Below are positions 1 through 11,320 of a DNA stretch of 64,000 nt, piece after piece. A model generated the notes under the pieces. It had not been told where the DNA came from. It saw nothing but the letters and a program-made list of their open reading frames with translations, and did no database searches. Source of the DNA: Endomychus coccineus (lineage: Eukaryota; Arthropoda; Insecta; Coleoptera; Endomychidae); contig OY294070.1 of NCBI GenBank assembly GCA_958510875.1, forward strand, positions 9,672,001-9,736,000, written 5' to 3'. Made by a program: the position numbers and the translations under genes. The stretch's first letter is position 1, and each line of letters begins with the position of its first letter.

Positions 1-166
1 TACATAAGGTAAATTGCCTTTTGCAGTTGAGCACTGTCAATCCCACGCATTTTAGTCTGATTAGATAATATTTCAACATGTGACCAGTAGAGAAATTCCG
101 AGCAATTCAAATGTTTCAATAAACCACTTTGCTTCACTAATAGTAACTGAATCCATACCATCTTCG
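1..166. other. No recognisable feature (window edge)
   Basis: Short AT-rich stretch before the mariner-like copy begins. I see no coding motif, terminal repeat or match to other parts of the window. Confidence 0.4.
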
Positions 167-1170
167 ACATTTGAATGCGGAATATCCAGATCGCTGGATA
201 GGTAGAGGACACGATGCACCAGTGAACTGGCCGGCCCGCTCCCCTGATTTGACGCCCTGCGACTTCTTTCTATGGGGCGCTTTGAAGTCGAAAGTTTATG
301 CAGCTCCAGTAAACACACGAGAGGAATTATTGCAACGAATTAATCATGAAGCGGATTTATTGAAGAATGATCCTGAAGTACTAGCCAGAGTTCAATCCAA
401 TTTCTTGAAACGAATTAATTCAGGAAAATGGGCAACATTTCGAACAATTGATGCCTTAGCGATTTCCCAAAAAGTTTTGTTGTTTCTTTTAATTTAGCAT
501 TTGTTTTTCCTAAATAATCACATCGTTTCCCCATTTCTATTGTTTTTATTATTCGTGTTTTACCGAGATATTAACCATTTCAGTGTTAGTGAAATTTTGA
601 GCCATAATTTTATAAAATTTTTACGGAAAGCAAAGTAAAAACTGACAGTTTTGAGAATAAATTCTTCAAATGCCAAAATGACATTAGAAAAGCCAAGGCA
701 ACTAAGGTATTTTAATCAAGTAAAATTAGTAAGCCAAAATTGCAGAGACTCGAAAATTAATTTTTTCAAGCTAATCCGTTGATTTTATCAAAATTTTCTA
801 AGAGTAAGAAAAGTTTTCAAATCAGATAAGCTATCTACGTAAAAATATAGAGTGAATTACATCGACCACAAAAAAGTTCTGGACACTTTTCCCGTTACAT
901 CCTCAAGTTTGAGCCATTTATATAGTCTCTAAGGCTCTGTGCTCCACTCTCAAAATGGCCATTATTGACAGTAACTCACCTGTTGAATATTGTAAAAGTT
1001 CTTCATCACGTTCTCAAGTTATACCGAAAAAACAAAATTATTTTTGCAATTTTGAAGCCCCCTACCGGCTAAACAAGACACTTGAGGCAAAAGTAAAAAG
1101 GCTCATCAACTTTTTTTCGAATCAAAGAATCTTCGGCTTTATTTTTGCCACGCAGTTCGAGGACATCCTG
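167..1170 (+). mobile_element. 5'-truncated mariner-like element (copy 1)
   Basis: The stretch 171-497 encodes the C-terminal part of an IS630/Tc1/mariner-type DDE transposase, with the signature WPARSPDLTPCDFFLWG. From about 167 to 1170 it matches the reverse complement of 32119-33135, the larger copy of the same family. The right terminus at 1145-1170 ends in the CCTG of that copy's terminal inverted repeat and is followed by TA, the expected target site. About 8 bases present in the other copy are missing near 419, which shifts the transposase frame and gives an abnormal C-terminus. The N-terminal half is absent, so this copy is dead. It ends about 360 bases before the nau start codon and could have affected the nau promoter. 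Confidence 0.85.
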
Positions 1171-1533
1171 TATATTATAAGATATTCTATTACGTGTAAA
1201 TAACAAATTATTTTTAATAATCCTATTATGGTGATTATTTTTAGTTAAAATTCAAAGTATATTTGATATTTTACTTTTCATTCTTTTTAGAAAAAGAAGG
1301 GGCGCAAAGAGTTTATATGCGTGGGGGGAGGGGGGCGGTAAGTAGCTACGCTACTGGCTACATCCTTGAATCCAGGTAACATAATCAGTTTTATTTTCAC
1401 CGATGAAGACTGCATAGCAATGGAAATGCGTATTCTACTATTCTAATTTATAATTTTCTGCATAAGTGAAGTGTAAATTAACGTGAACATCCTAGAACTA
1501 TTGAAACAATATGAAACGTATGTGAAGAATGAA
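1171..1533 (+). promoter_or_regulatory. nau 5' flank and probable 5' UTR
   Basis: Non-repetitive sequence between the mariner-like relic and the nau start codon. It should hold the transcription start and 5' UTR, but I cannot place a TATA box or initiator with confidence. A G-rich run lies at 1322-1338. A very short upstream reading frame (ATG at 1511, stop five codons on) precedes the chosen start in another frame. No E-box (CANNTG) was noticed here. Confidence 0.4.
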
Positions 1534-2313
1534 ATGGCCGATAAATATAAAACTGCCCGATCTCAATACAACATGGTAGCTTTTCAAGGATGCTTCAACT
1601 ATTATCAACATAACACCAACGTCAAACAGGAGCGCAAAGAATTTCCACGAAACACGTACCTGAACATGGAATCTAGTCAAAAAAACAGTTGCAACCCACA
1701 TAACGTGAATAATTGCGAATTGAAAGTATCGAACTTTTCGAACAACAATGACACGAAACCGAAGAATTTCTCCAATGAACAGAAGAGCTCTCGCACTGAA
1801 CAGTTCAGTAATAATAATAATAATAATAATAAGGCCAGTTTCTACGAAGATTCCTCACAATTTATGTATAATCGTAGCAATGAAGCACAGATGAGCGATC
1901 CTTTTTATTACCGTGACAGGTTTTTCGAGCAGAAACATCAAAATGCGTACATTCCTCAAATTTTCACCAACAAGGACATTTCGACCGGTGAAACCAACGC
2001 CAAGTATATTTTCGAAAACGAAATGAAATCGAAAAGTAGTACGAGCAGTGCCAACGGTGATTTTTATGCTTCTTCGGGAGAAGATCCAAGCAGACCGGAC
2101 GGAAAGGAAGATGATATGGGGATTAAATCGGATACGAGCGGCGGTAGTTGCATGGACAGTGACGACGATAAGGAATTGAATCACATCTTCGAACCGCAAC
2201 ACAACGGACCTAGGAAGTGTTTGGCATGGGCGTGCAAAGCGTGCAAGAAAAAAACTGTGGCGGTGGATCGAAGAAAAGCGGCCACGTTACGCGAACGTAG
2301 ACGATTGCGGAAG
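1534..2313 (+). CDS. nau: nautilus (MyoD-family bHLH factor), coding exon 1
   Basis: Exon 1 encodes residues 1-260 of the single insect myogenic regulatory factor, a nuclear bHLH protein that with an E protein binds E-boxes and drives muscle genes. Start: the first in-frame ATG is at 1534 in good context (GAAATGG); the frame is open upstream only from a non-ATG codon. Residues 1-228 are low complexity, rich in Asn, Ser and Lys, with an eight-Asn run at 1809-1832. Residues 229-260 hold the conserved Cys-rich segment ([12 protein letters not shown]) and the basic region [15 protein letters not shown], including the Ala-Thr pair and downstream Lys that mark myogenic bHLH proteins. The exon ends in phase 0 at AAG before GTAAAT, inside the bHLH. 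The joined protein is 379 residues, close to the length I recall for fly Nautilus (about 330). Confidence 0.93.
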
Positions 2314-2673
2314 GTAAATATGGTTAAAGTTGCTCTTTATTGTAATAATAACTAATCTGCGGAAGACGTGAATTTCACAGGATACTAATAATAGTTATTT
2401 TTATATCAAGGCCGCGAAACGACTCTTTAGCAATCGAGAGAAAAATTATCGCCGAAGCCGCTTGCAGCCGAGGCGAGAAAATCTCGAGGATTATCATCTC
2501 ACTCTCACTTGAGACATTATTGCTACACAATCAAATCAGTCCATTTCATTCTATGGTACGAAAATGCATAGAGTTTCGTTTAATTGAATTAAATAGGTAC
2601 TATTTGTAATACCTATATGACTGCTTGACGTATTCCACCACGTCTGTTACCGTTTTGTTATTATTATTTCCAG

Positions 2674-2856
2674 GTGAACGAGGCTTTCGAATTACTGAAA
2701 CGAAGAACCTGTAATAATCCTGGACAGCGGTTACCAAAAGTTGAAATTCTCAGGAGCGCCATCGAATACATAGAATACTTGGAAGAATTGCTGCAAGGAT
2801 CGAAAAGCAGCCAAGCCACCACGAATTCTGGACCAATGACAAATAATTCTTTCATA
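2674..2856 (+). CDS. nau: nautilus, coding exon 2 (helix-loop-helix)
   Basis: Follows intron 1 (2314-2673) after an acceptor TTATTTCCAG. Residues 261-321 begin [12 protein letters not shown] and continue through [20 protein letters not shown], which is the helix 1-loop-helix 2 of MyoD/Myf5/Nautilus. This part dimerises with E proteins (Daughterless in flies). After helix 2 there is a Ser/Thr/Asn-rich linker. I place the donor at 2857 (GTAAGT), which keeps phase 0 and joins exon 3; a second GTAAGT four bases later would shift the frame. Confidence 0.93.
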
Positions 2857-3109
2857 GTAAGTAAGTCATGATTATTTTTTCTTCCATTAGCTGTTACCAT
2901 CATAGTTTTGAAGACTTATTGCTATTTCGCAAAATGACTGGTGCCTTTAGCGTACCCGTAGCTTTGTTCATAAGCGATTGGTTATTCTATTCATGCTCGA
3001 GAAATGAAAATGGTAGAATATTGTGTATGGGTAAATATGGTAGTGTTTAATGAATCAAGAGAATTTCTTGATTAGTATATCTGATGAGAATATGAGAGGA
3101 GTACTTAAA
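2857..3109 (+). other. Start of nau intron 2
   Basis: Intron 2 runs 2857-14503 (11,647 bases). Its first 250 bases look like single-copy AT-rich intron. A 60-codon open stretch at 2868-3050 has no motif and follows the splice donor, so I read it as intronic chance. Confidence 0.6.
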
Positions 3110-5730
3110 AAAATTAGGAATATATAACTTAACCTGTAGAGAATGAATTGCAATACGTAATTTGGGCCAATATCTGGTACAATTTCTTGCATTCTTTCGA
3201 AACACAAGTTGATTAACACTTCTAAATTTATTAACGTGCGAATAAAAACGAATAACTCAAGAAAGATTGGTACTATATCAGTTAAGCTGTAGAGAATGCA
3301 ATCCAATGTGTAATTTGGGACAATACCCGATAAAATTTCTAGCATTCTTTTGAAAGAGGAGATAATTAAGACTTCCAAATGTATTACCGTCGGGATAAAA
3401 ACGAACAACTCCAGAAAGATCAGTACTATATCAGTAAACCTGTAGAGAATGCAATGAAATGCGTAATTTTGGTCAATATCCAATAAAATTTCTAGCGTTC
3501 TTTCGAAAGAGAAGTTAATTAAGACTTCCAAAGGTATTACCACGAATAACTCAAGGAAGATTGGTACTATATCAGTTAAGTTGTAGAGAATGCAATGCAA
3601 TGCGTAATTTGAGTCAATATCCGATAAGATTTCTCACATTCTTTGGGAACACAAGTTAACTAAGACTTATAAATTCATTAACGTGATAATAAAAACGAAT
3701 AACTTCAAAAAGGTCGGTACTATATGAGTTAACCTGTAGAGAATGCAATGCAATGCAATTTGGGGCAATACCCGATAAAATGTATAGCATTATTTAGAAA
3801 GACGAGTTAATTAAGATCTCCAAATTTATTACCGCGGGGATAAAAACGAATAACTCCAGCAAGATCAGTTAACCTGTAGAGAATGCAATGCAATGTGTAA
3901 TTTGGGACAATACAATAACATTTCTAGCGTTCTTTTGAAAGAGAAGTTAATTAAGACTTCCAAATGTATTACCGCAGGGATAAAACGAATAACTCAAGAA
4001 AGATTGGTACTATATCAGTTAAGTTGTAGAGAATGCAATGCAATGCGTAATTTGAGTCAATATCCGATAAGATTTTTCACATTCTTTGGGAACAGAAGTT
4101 AACTAAGACTTATAAATTAATTCACGTGATAATAAAAACGAATAACTTCAAAAAGATCGGTAGGTACTATATGAGTTAACCTGTAGAGAATGCAATGCAA
4201 TGCAATTTGGGACAATACCCGATAATTTATTATTTAGAAAGACAAGTTAATTAAGATCTCCAAATTTATTACCGCGGGGATAAAAACGAATAACTCCAGA
4301 AAGATCAGTTAACCTGTAGAGAATGCAATGCAATGTGTATTTTGGGACAACACAATAACATTTCTAGCGTTCTTTTGAAAGACAAGTTAATTAAGACTTC
4401 CAAATGTATTACCGCAGGGATAAAACGAATAACTCAAGAAAGATTGGTACTATATCAGTTAAGTTGTAGAGAATGCAATGCAATGCGTAATTTGAGTCAA
4501 TATCCGATAAGATTTCTCACATTCTTTGGGAACACAAGTTAACTAAGACTTATAAATTCATTAACGTGATAATAAAAACGAATAACTTCAAAAAGGTCGG
4601 TACTATATGAGTTAACCTGTAGAGAATGCAATGCAATGCAATTTGGGGCAATACCCGATAAAATGTATAGCATTATTTAGAAAGACGAGTTAATTAAGAT
4701 CTCCAAATTTATTACCGCGGGGATAAAAACGAATAACTCCAGCAAGATCAGTTAACCTGTAGAGAATGCAATGCAATGTGTAATTTGGGACAATACAATA
4801 ACATTTCTAGCGTTCTTCTGAAAGAGAAGTTAATTAAGACTTCCGAATGTATTACCGCAGGGATAAAACGAATAACTCAAGAAAGATTGGTACTATATCA
4901 GTTAAGTTGTAGAGAATGCAATGCAATGCGTAATTTGAGTCAATATCCGATAAGATTTTTCACATTCTTTGGGAACAGAAGTTAACTAAGACTTATAAAT
5001 TAATTCACGTGATAATAAAAACGAATAACTTCAAAAAGATCGGTACTATATGAGTTAACCTGTAGAGAATGCAATGCAATGCAATTTGGGACAATACCCG
5101 ATAATTTATTATTTAGAAAGACAAGTTAATTAAGATCTCCAAATTTATTACCGCGGGGATAAAAACGAATAACTCCAGAAAGATCAGTTAACCTGTAGAG
5201 AATGCAATGCAATGTGTATTTTGGGACAACACAATAACATTTCTAGCGTTCTTTTGAAAGACAATTTAATTAAGACTTCCAAATGTATTACCGCAGGGAT
5301 AAAACGAATAACTCAAGAAAGATTGGTACTATATCAGTTAAGTTGTAGAGAATGCAATGCAATGCGTAATTTGAGTCAATATCCGATAAGATTTTTCACA
5401 TTCTTTGGGAACACAAGTTAACTAAGACTAATAAATTAATTCACGTGATAATAAAAACGAATAACTTCAAAAAGATCGGTACTATATGAGTTAACCTGTA
5501 GAGAATGCAATGCAATGCAATTTGGGACAATACCCGATAATTTATTATTTAGAAAGACAAGTTAATTAAGATCTCCAAATTTGTTACCGTGGGGATAAAA
5601 ACGAATAACTCCAGAAAGATCGTTGCTCAGTTAACCTGTAGAGAATGCAATGCAATGCGTAATTTGGGTCAATATCCGATGAAATTTCTCGAATTCTTTC
5701 GAAACACAGGTTAACTAAGACTTACAAATT
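3110..5730. repeat. ~147 bp satellite with higher-order organisation
   Basis: About 18 tandem monomers, each marked by a CTGTAGAGAATGCAATG-type box (for example near 3138, 3288, 3438, 3580, 3733, 4020, 4460, 4903, 5340 and 5636). Mean spacing is about 147 bases. Copies three apart are most alike, giving a ~440 bp higher-order unit (equivalent points 3893, 4333, 4776, 5212). Alternate trimers are more alike still, so a ~880 bp six-monomer unit is also present. Monomers at both edges are more diverged. The array sits inside nau intron 2. The repeated 69-codon open frames here are a by-product of periodicity and have no ATG. Confidence 0.93.
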
Positions 5731-6650
5731 AATTAATACTTCTAAAGTACAAGTCAAAATTTATTAACGTGGAAATAAAAATTTTTAGACAAATAAATAT
5801 TATTGTCAAATTGAAAATAATTCTGTTTAAAACGAATATCGCAAGTAAATTGTTTAATGCAAAGGTTGGTATGATTTTTATCTAGGAAATTAGCTATTAA
5901 ATTCAAAGTGTCTGAAGGGGATTACTAGGGAATAAGTCCCGTATGTCGAATTTTTGTTACAATTACATGTTGAAATTAAATTAATGATGATTTTGCACAC
6001 AGGTATGAATTATATATAAATTCTCAGGACATTATGTTTTTGTTTTAAGTGAAAGAATGCATGGTCAGAAGCTTAGTACTAAAAGTAAAAACTTTTGGAA
6101 ATTCCATCGCTCTTGCTAAACATTGTTTGATTATAACCATCAGTTCGATTGAAACATTTTTAATATTTTAGCTAAAAAAAACAATCAATGTAAAAGATCT
6201 GTACTAGAGATGATTCACATAAAACGTCTGTGAATCATAGAACGGACGTTCAGTCATTGAGTGAAATCTATACAAATTTAATTAATTAAACTTTTGCAAA
6301 TTCCTATGTGCGTCTTGACAACCTTCTCCTACTACCTCATAGGTGTTTTCGGTAATGATTATATTCAGCAGAATAATTGTTTCATTTTTTGTAGCCACAG
6401 TTATCTTAACATCATTCATCATTATTATAAAAGTGTCTCAATAAATAAATGTAACGAGAAAGCACGTACAAAGAGCTACTAAAGAATTTAAATTCTTCAT
6501 CTCGCGTCTCGACATATTTCCACAACTATGAATTTGATTGATAAATGGCTTGCGATGCTTATTTGGTTGGCATAAATTTCATTATGGAAATGGTGGAATT
6601 TAATCTTTAGCATGTTGGTTACTAGTAAGCTATTAATCTGATGTCTGGGC
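5731..6650. other. AT-rich intron, no gene recognised
   Basis: No coding motif seen. A 22-base motif near 6004-6025 (TATGAATTATATATAAATTC and following) recurs near 43624, suggesting a shared element terminus. Confidence 0.4.
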
Positions 6651-7079
6651 CTGCTGAAAGGGGAGCAACACAGTTTGGAATCGAGCCAAAGGTCCCCGCT
6701 CTAGGCATGAACTATGCAAGCAAAGTGTTTTGTCGTCAGTTTGACTGCCGAGATTGTAACCCTTTCGATTCGAACTTCGTCACCTATTGCATTTTTGCGA
6801 TTCATCTTTTCGCTTGAACTTTTTCCAACTTCTTCGAAACACCATAAGGGAACTAAGTTATCATAAAACGGATCAATATTACATAACTTCCTTCCTTAAT
6901 GTTTTCTTGTTCGATTCCTATTTATTAGCACCATTTCAATTCAAAATCTTTCATTATTTTAGTGGATTTCTATTGGATTGTTTTATTTTACAAGATTCTT
7001 TCATTCAAATAGTTCAATTTGAATATTCATTTCTGGTATTCTGCTAAATAATGAGACATACGCTAATTGTGGATAGGCA
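6651..7079. other. Unassigned intronic sequence
   Basis: The stretch 6650-6780 is richer in GC than its surroundings and may be repeat-derived, but I cannot name the family. A 86-codon open frame at 6787-7047 is Phe-rich, in AT-rich DNA, without a recognisable domain. Confidence 0.3.
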
Positions 7080-8500
7080 TGATTGAGGAGTTTGTAGATA
7101 ACCCATACTTAATGTGTCTTGGGCCCTCTTCAACCGGGATATAACGATGTTGCCCATTTCTCTATTGTGCCCTCACATCTTCCTATCTCCTCATCAGTAC
7201 GGTGTATTCTATGAAATTCATTAGCCTGATGTAGGGGATCCCCAAGGTAAGTCCGACGACCAACCGCGTATGCCGTGCACTGACACAGCACATCCATGGG
7301 TGTCTCTACTTCCACGCCGCAACCTCTGCACGTGCGGTGATCTACGAGACCCATCGTGCAGAGATGTTTGTTGCATGGAACGTATCGGGTCAGGAATGCA
7401 ACTAGATTCCGTATCTCTTGTCTGCTAAACGTCAGTAGATTTTACACTCGTTGCTGCTGGAGGTCTCCCATTAGTCATTTGGAGTGCGACATACGGGGCA
7501 GTTTCCTTCAATAGACACGGTGCTCTACCTCGACAGCGACGGCAGTTTCAGTCCATTCTCGTTTGGTTTCCTCAGACTCCCATACGAGTGTCACTCTATT
7601 GGGGTTCATTACTAGTGCCTTTAGTTCTTTTAAACAAAAGTCTATATTGTGAGGTTATTATTTATGACTCCAGTGCCTTAACCACTGCTAAGTTGCTCGC
7701 TATGATTTGTGATTTGTCTATTCTGATATGCTCTCTCCCTCCTAATTCGACCACATTTTGTAATTGCTAATATTTTTGCTAGCAATTCTGTCGCAAGTGT
7801 CCCTAGTTTCAAAGAAATTATTTCTCCATGGTCATTTTTCACGACTATTACAGCACCTGTACTTTTTTGGTCTCGGTGCCTTCGGTAAGCCATACGGAAT
7901 CCCCTGGTATCATATGAGGATTACCCCCAGTATTCTCCCGCCAATTCAAGGTTTTAATCGTAAAAGGTAGTGTTGTGATCATTGATCCTGTCGGATCTCA
8001 TCCGTAATAGCCCATGTGATTCAAACAATCCAAGAATACCTTCGGCCCTTTTGGTTGGCCTTTCCTCCTCCAATAAGATCGAAGCGATAAGCTCCATGTA
8101 TGGCTTCTGCCTGAACGGCGAGTTGCAGTGGCTCCAACCCCGATAGCCTTTCCATCGCAGCCGTTGGGGTGGTTGACATTTCACCTGTTATTCCTAAGTG
8201 CCAGCCTCTGAACTCTGTTCAGGCAATGCTGGAATACTTTCGTTTTTGTTTTTGGCCATCACACGATTGCGGCGTATGTTACAATGGGGCTCACTATGGT
8301 GGTGTACACCCAATGCACCATCCGTGGTGTGAGTCCCGAGGTTCTTCCGACTGGACGACGACAGCTCCACAGGGCTTTATTAGTGGTTTTTCTTGATGCT
8401 TCCCAAAGGTCAAACTTTTATCTAGACTTACTCCAAGGTACTTGACCGTGTCCGTTATCTGTATGTTTTCCACATACAACACTTTTTTCTATACTCATAA
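7080..8500 (-). mobile_element. Decayed non-LTR retrotransposon (RNase H-bearing type), 3' part
   Basis: Read on the - strand from 8500 down to 7080, the broken frames follow the order of an I/R1-type non-LTR polyprotein. 8294-8482 holds the RT C-terminal motif VKYLGVSLD. 7954-8184 is a degenerate linker. 7678-7893 resembles an RNase H start (a TDGT-like motif and LGTLATELLAKILAI). 7130-7354 holds the terminal Cys/His segment (CRGCGVEVETPMDVLCQC). Several frameshifts separate these pieces. The 5' half is missing, as is usual for such insertions. It lies in nau intron 2, antisense to the gene. Confidence 0.72.
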
Positions 8501-8650
8501 CTAGGGAATCAAAGTTGGCGATTTGCTACAAAACTTTTGAGTTAAAAATGCTGATTACTTTGGATTTACAAAATGGAATCGGACGAATTTTTTTAAATTT
8601 TATTACTCTATCTAATAAACTATAAAAGAGTTCACACCGGGGATACACTA

Positions 8651-8755
8651 TAACACTATAAGAAACAATCACCCTTATCCACTGAAAATACTGTTGGAGT
8701 ACTAAGGATCTTTCAGCTGCCAAGTAGCCATTATCTGAGTAAACTAAATTAGAAC
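8651..8755 (-). repeat. Penelope-like 3' tail (copy a)
   Basis: The reverse complement matches the sequence following the GIY-YIG frame at 62185-62320: an ACTCNGATNATGGCTACTT box, then GTGGATAAGGGTGATT. It abuts the non-LTR relic. Confidence 0.7.
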
Positions 8756-9480
8756 TCAAAATTTATAATTAGTAGGATATATAAGGCGTTAACCCCAGCT
8801 GGAGGTAAATCTGAAGTCAATAAATTTCGCTTTTTTGCTTATATATATTCATCCAGAGTTTTAGGCAATCGAAACTCAAGCTTGCATCTTCTCCATGAAG
8901 GCGGATCCCACAATCCCTAATAAGATGATGTCAGGTACAAATATTCCTATGAAGTCTTCCATATCCATGCTCGGGATCACCATCAAAAGCAACCTCTCAT
9001 CCTCTCATGGGATGATCATGTGAGGTCCGTTGTGAAAACCGCTCCACAAAAACTTGATTTTCTATTCCGTGCCGAGAGCTACTTTACATCCTAGCAGCTT
9101 CTCATAATTTACAAAGCATAGATTCCAACTGTCCTGTAGTACTTTTCACATGTTTGGAGTTTGGCTCCCAAACTTACGCGGAAGCTCTTGGATTCTATCC
9201 TGGCCTTCCGAACTTTCGAGTGAGAACAAGGCATCTGCAACAAATATGCTTGCCGTTCCAGAGCTGCTTCACTATTTTGGATTGGTGAAATGGAAAATGA
9301 TGCATGTCCATCACAGTTTGAATCCTAGGTAGTCCGTTTCCCGCACTTATTTCCCACGTTACCGGGAAGGTAGGGGCCTCCTTAGTCTGGAGGGTCTGCA
9401 TCGAAGTGTGGTTCTGAGTATGGCTTGTAAAATTCATAGCAGTTCGGACCGCTTCTGTACCTTGTCAAGAGTCACTAATT
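8756..9480. other. Unassigned intronic sequence
   Basis: Mixed-composition DNA, possibly element-derived. A - strand 80-codon frame (9195-9437) and others here have no motif I recognise. Confidence 0.3.
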
Positions 9481-10585
9481 GACCGGATTGGGCGCATTTA
9501 TCGTTAAGGCACCAAAAAAAGCTGCGGAAGAACTTGGTTTCGAATTTCACATCAACCGAAAAGGCTAACTAGTGGACGACCTCGAGTTTCAACCTTCTCG
9601 CCTGAAACTCCCAAATAAATGCCACGGAGCAAGATCTTATGCCCAGATGGCATGTTGAGACTCAACTTGTCAACCAGGCTGACCTTAAGCTACCTAAGGT
9701 CAGTTGGGCTTACATCCGTGACCGGGGGATTTACCGCAGCTTGCCAAGATGGCGTAATCAACAGCTTCCTCATCACCGCAACGTGATGGGTGGCCTAGTG
9801 CATACACCTATCGCTTTAAACGGCCCTACGGGTGCTGTATTTCCATCTAAGGCACTCGTACGGAATAGACCAAGAGCCGGTGCTACCTTACTTGCCAGGA
9901 GATATCGAGTCCGTTGTCGGAAACGAAAAATGCCAGATCTGCAGGACCCGTTTCCGACCGCTAGATCCATACAAGCAAATGGGCCTTACGTTGTTCTCCT
10001 CGATAAACAAACAAAGACTATGTATGTCATCGAATTCTCTGCTCCGGAAGAGGAGAAGGTAGTCTTGAAAGAGAAGGAAAAATGGACCGAGTATCAAGAT
10101 CTCCTCATCGAATTCTCTGCTCTGGCAGAGAAGAACATAGTCTTGAAAGAGGAGGAAAAATGAACCGAGTATCAAGATCTACTCATCGAATTATCTGCTC
10201 CGACAGAGAAAAACATGGTCTTGAAAAAGGAGGGAAAATGGACAAAGTATCAAGATCTCTTCATAGAATTATCTGCTCTGACAGAGAAGAACATAGTCTT
10301 GGAAAAGGAGGAAAATGGACAAACAATCAAAATCACCTTTTCGAGTTTCGCTCTATACCCAGGCCACAAGGTCTTATTAGTGGTTCTGATCATCAGTGTT
10401 TTGGGCGGTATTCGGTCTTCGTTGCGTCCGAACTTGAAGATCATTCGCACATCTTGATAGACCGGATGCAGCAGGTAGTCATTCTGGGTTCAATAAGACT
10501 ACTTAGGGCACACGATTTGGGAACCCGAAGCTACTTACCAACCGTTGGGAGGAGTTTGATTGTATTAACTCAAGCGATTTAGAAA
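9481..10585 (+). pseudogene. R2/Dong-like retrotransposon C-terminus (restriction-like endonuclease), broken
   Basis: Frames on the + strand match the C-terminal region of non-LTR elements with a PD-(D/E)XK endonuclease. 9980-10110 carries VVLLDKQTKTMYVIEFSAP followed by the YQDLLIE-type helix. 10370-10530 carries VLLVVLIISVLGGIR and then RMQQVVILGSIRLLRAH. The usual NRPD at the active site reads NGPY here, so the catalytic Asp is lost. There is a TGA at 10160-10162 and a frameshift near 10313. The helix segment is present four times in tandem (see the repeat entry). Upstream, 9639-9980 is less clear but of even composition, so it probably belongs to the same element. Confidence 0.65.
10031..10340 (+). 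repeat. Exact-period 78 bp tandem repeat, four copies
   Basis: Copies start at 10031, 10109, 10187 and 10265, each exactly 78 bases (26 codons) apart. They translate to diverged versions of one charged segment (EFSALAEKNIVLKEEEK-type plus TEYQDLLI). The second copy has Trp changed to a TGA stop and the fourth has lost a base. The array lies inside the endonuclease relic. Confidence 0.92.
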
Positions 10586-11320
10586 CTAAAAATTCAAAAT
10601 CAATTTTCTTTTTTAATTTTTGGCAACTTTACCTCGACAACGGCTGCCCTGAGACCCCAAGGCTGTATAACAACAAAATACTTATTCATACTTACCTCTT
10701 ATACATCCATCAATGGGATCTGCAACCTTCGTAAAATCATTTGATCTTGCTTCTGTATTGAAAGATGTGACATAATTACTGATGTAACATATTTTACTAA
10801 TAGCAATTTTTACTCAAAGTTGAAGTGAGACATATTAATATTCTATCTCTGTGTATATTGTACGAGATTAATATGCGTTGAACGTCGGGATAAAAATAAA
10901 AAATATTCTTACATCTCATACTTTAAAATCGTCATTATTAACTTAGTGGTATCTAAAGAGATTTATCACTTTAATAACATATGTGTCCCAGCTGTAAATA
11001 TTTAACGTATCCGACATTACGGTTATAAATCCGACGTTGTTTGCATTATGTAGAAATTTATTGTAAAATTTCATTATTAAGATTTATATCTTCATGTTAC
11101 GGTTACAGCAGAACATGGGAAAATAATATGAAGACATTTTTTGTATATATTTTGACTATACGAGAGGCTAACCCATATCATACAGGTGTATTATTTTGTG
11201 ACTCTAATGCATTCGATTGTGCAGATGTCGACATTTTAATCAACAAATTAGAAAAATACAACGATTCAAAATCGGCTTGTTAATTTTTTTATATACTAGA
11301 TGGAAACCTATAATGTTCGA
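10586..11320. other. AT-rich intron, nothing recognised
   Basis: No repeat match or coding motif noticed. The 80-codon frame at 11041-11283 has no recognisable domain. Confidence 0.4.

Noticed and set aside
1483..2355. Single-exon reading of the nau 5' ORF (290 codons)
   Set aside because: The start is a GTG and the C-terminus after AAG at 2313 reads into intron 1; the bHLH continues at 2674.
3055..3600. A 181-codon - strand frame with internal protein repeats
   Set aside because: It is the same satellite read on the other strand; the internal repeats are the monomers.
3893..5421. Four nearly identical 69-codon frames at 440 bp spacing, looking like a small gene family
   Set aside because: They are the satellite repeat read in one frame; starts are GTG, not ATG, and the spacing follows the higher-order unit.
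3110..5730. CRISPR-like regularly spaced repeat
   Set aside because: Whole ~147 bp monomers repeat without unique spacers, and the DNA is eukaryotic.
9195..9437. Possible small - strand gene (80 codons)
   Set aside because: No domain, no splice context, and the surrounding DNA looks like element debris.
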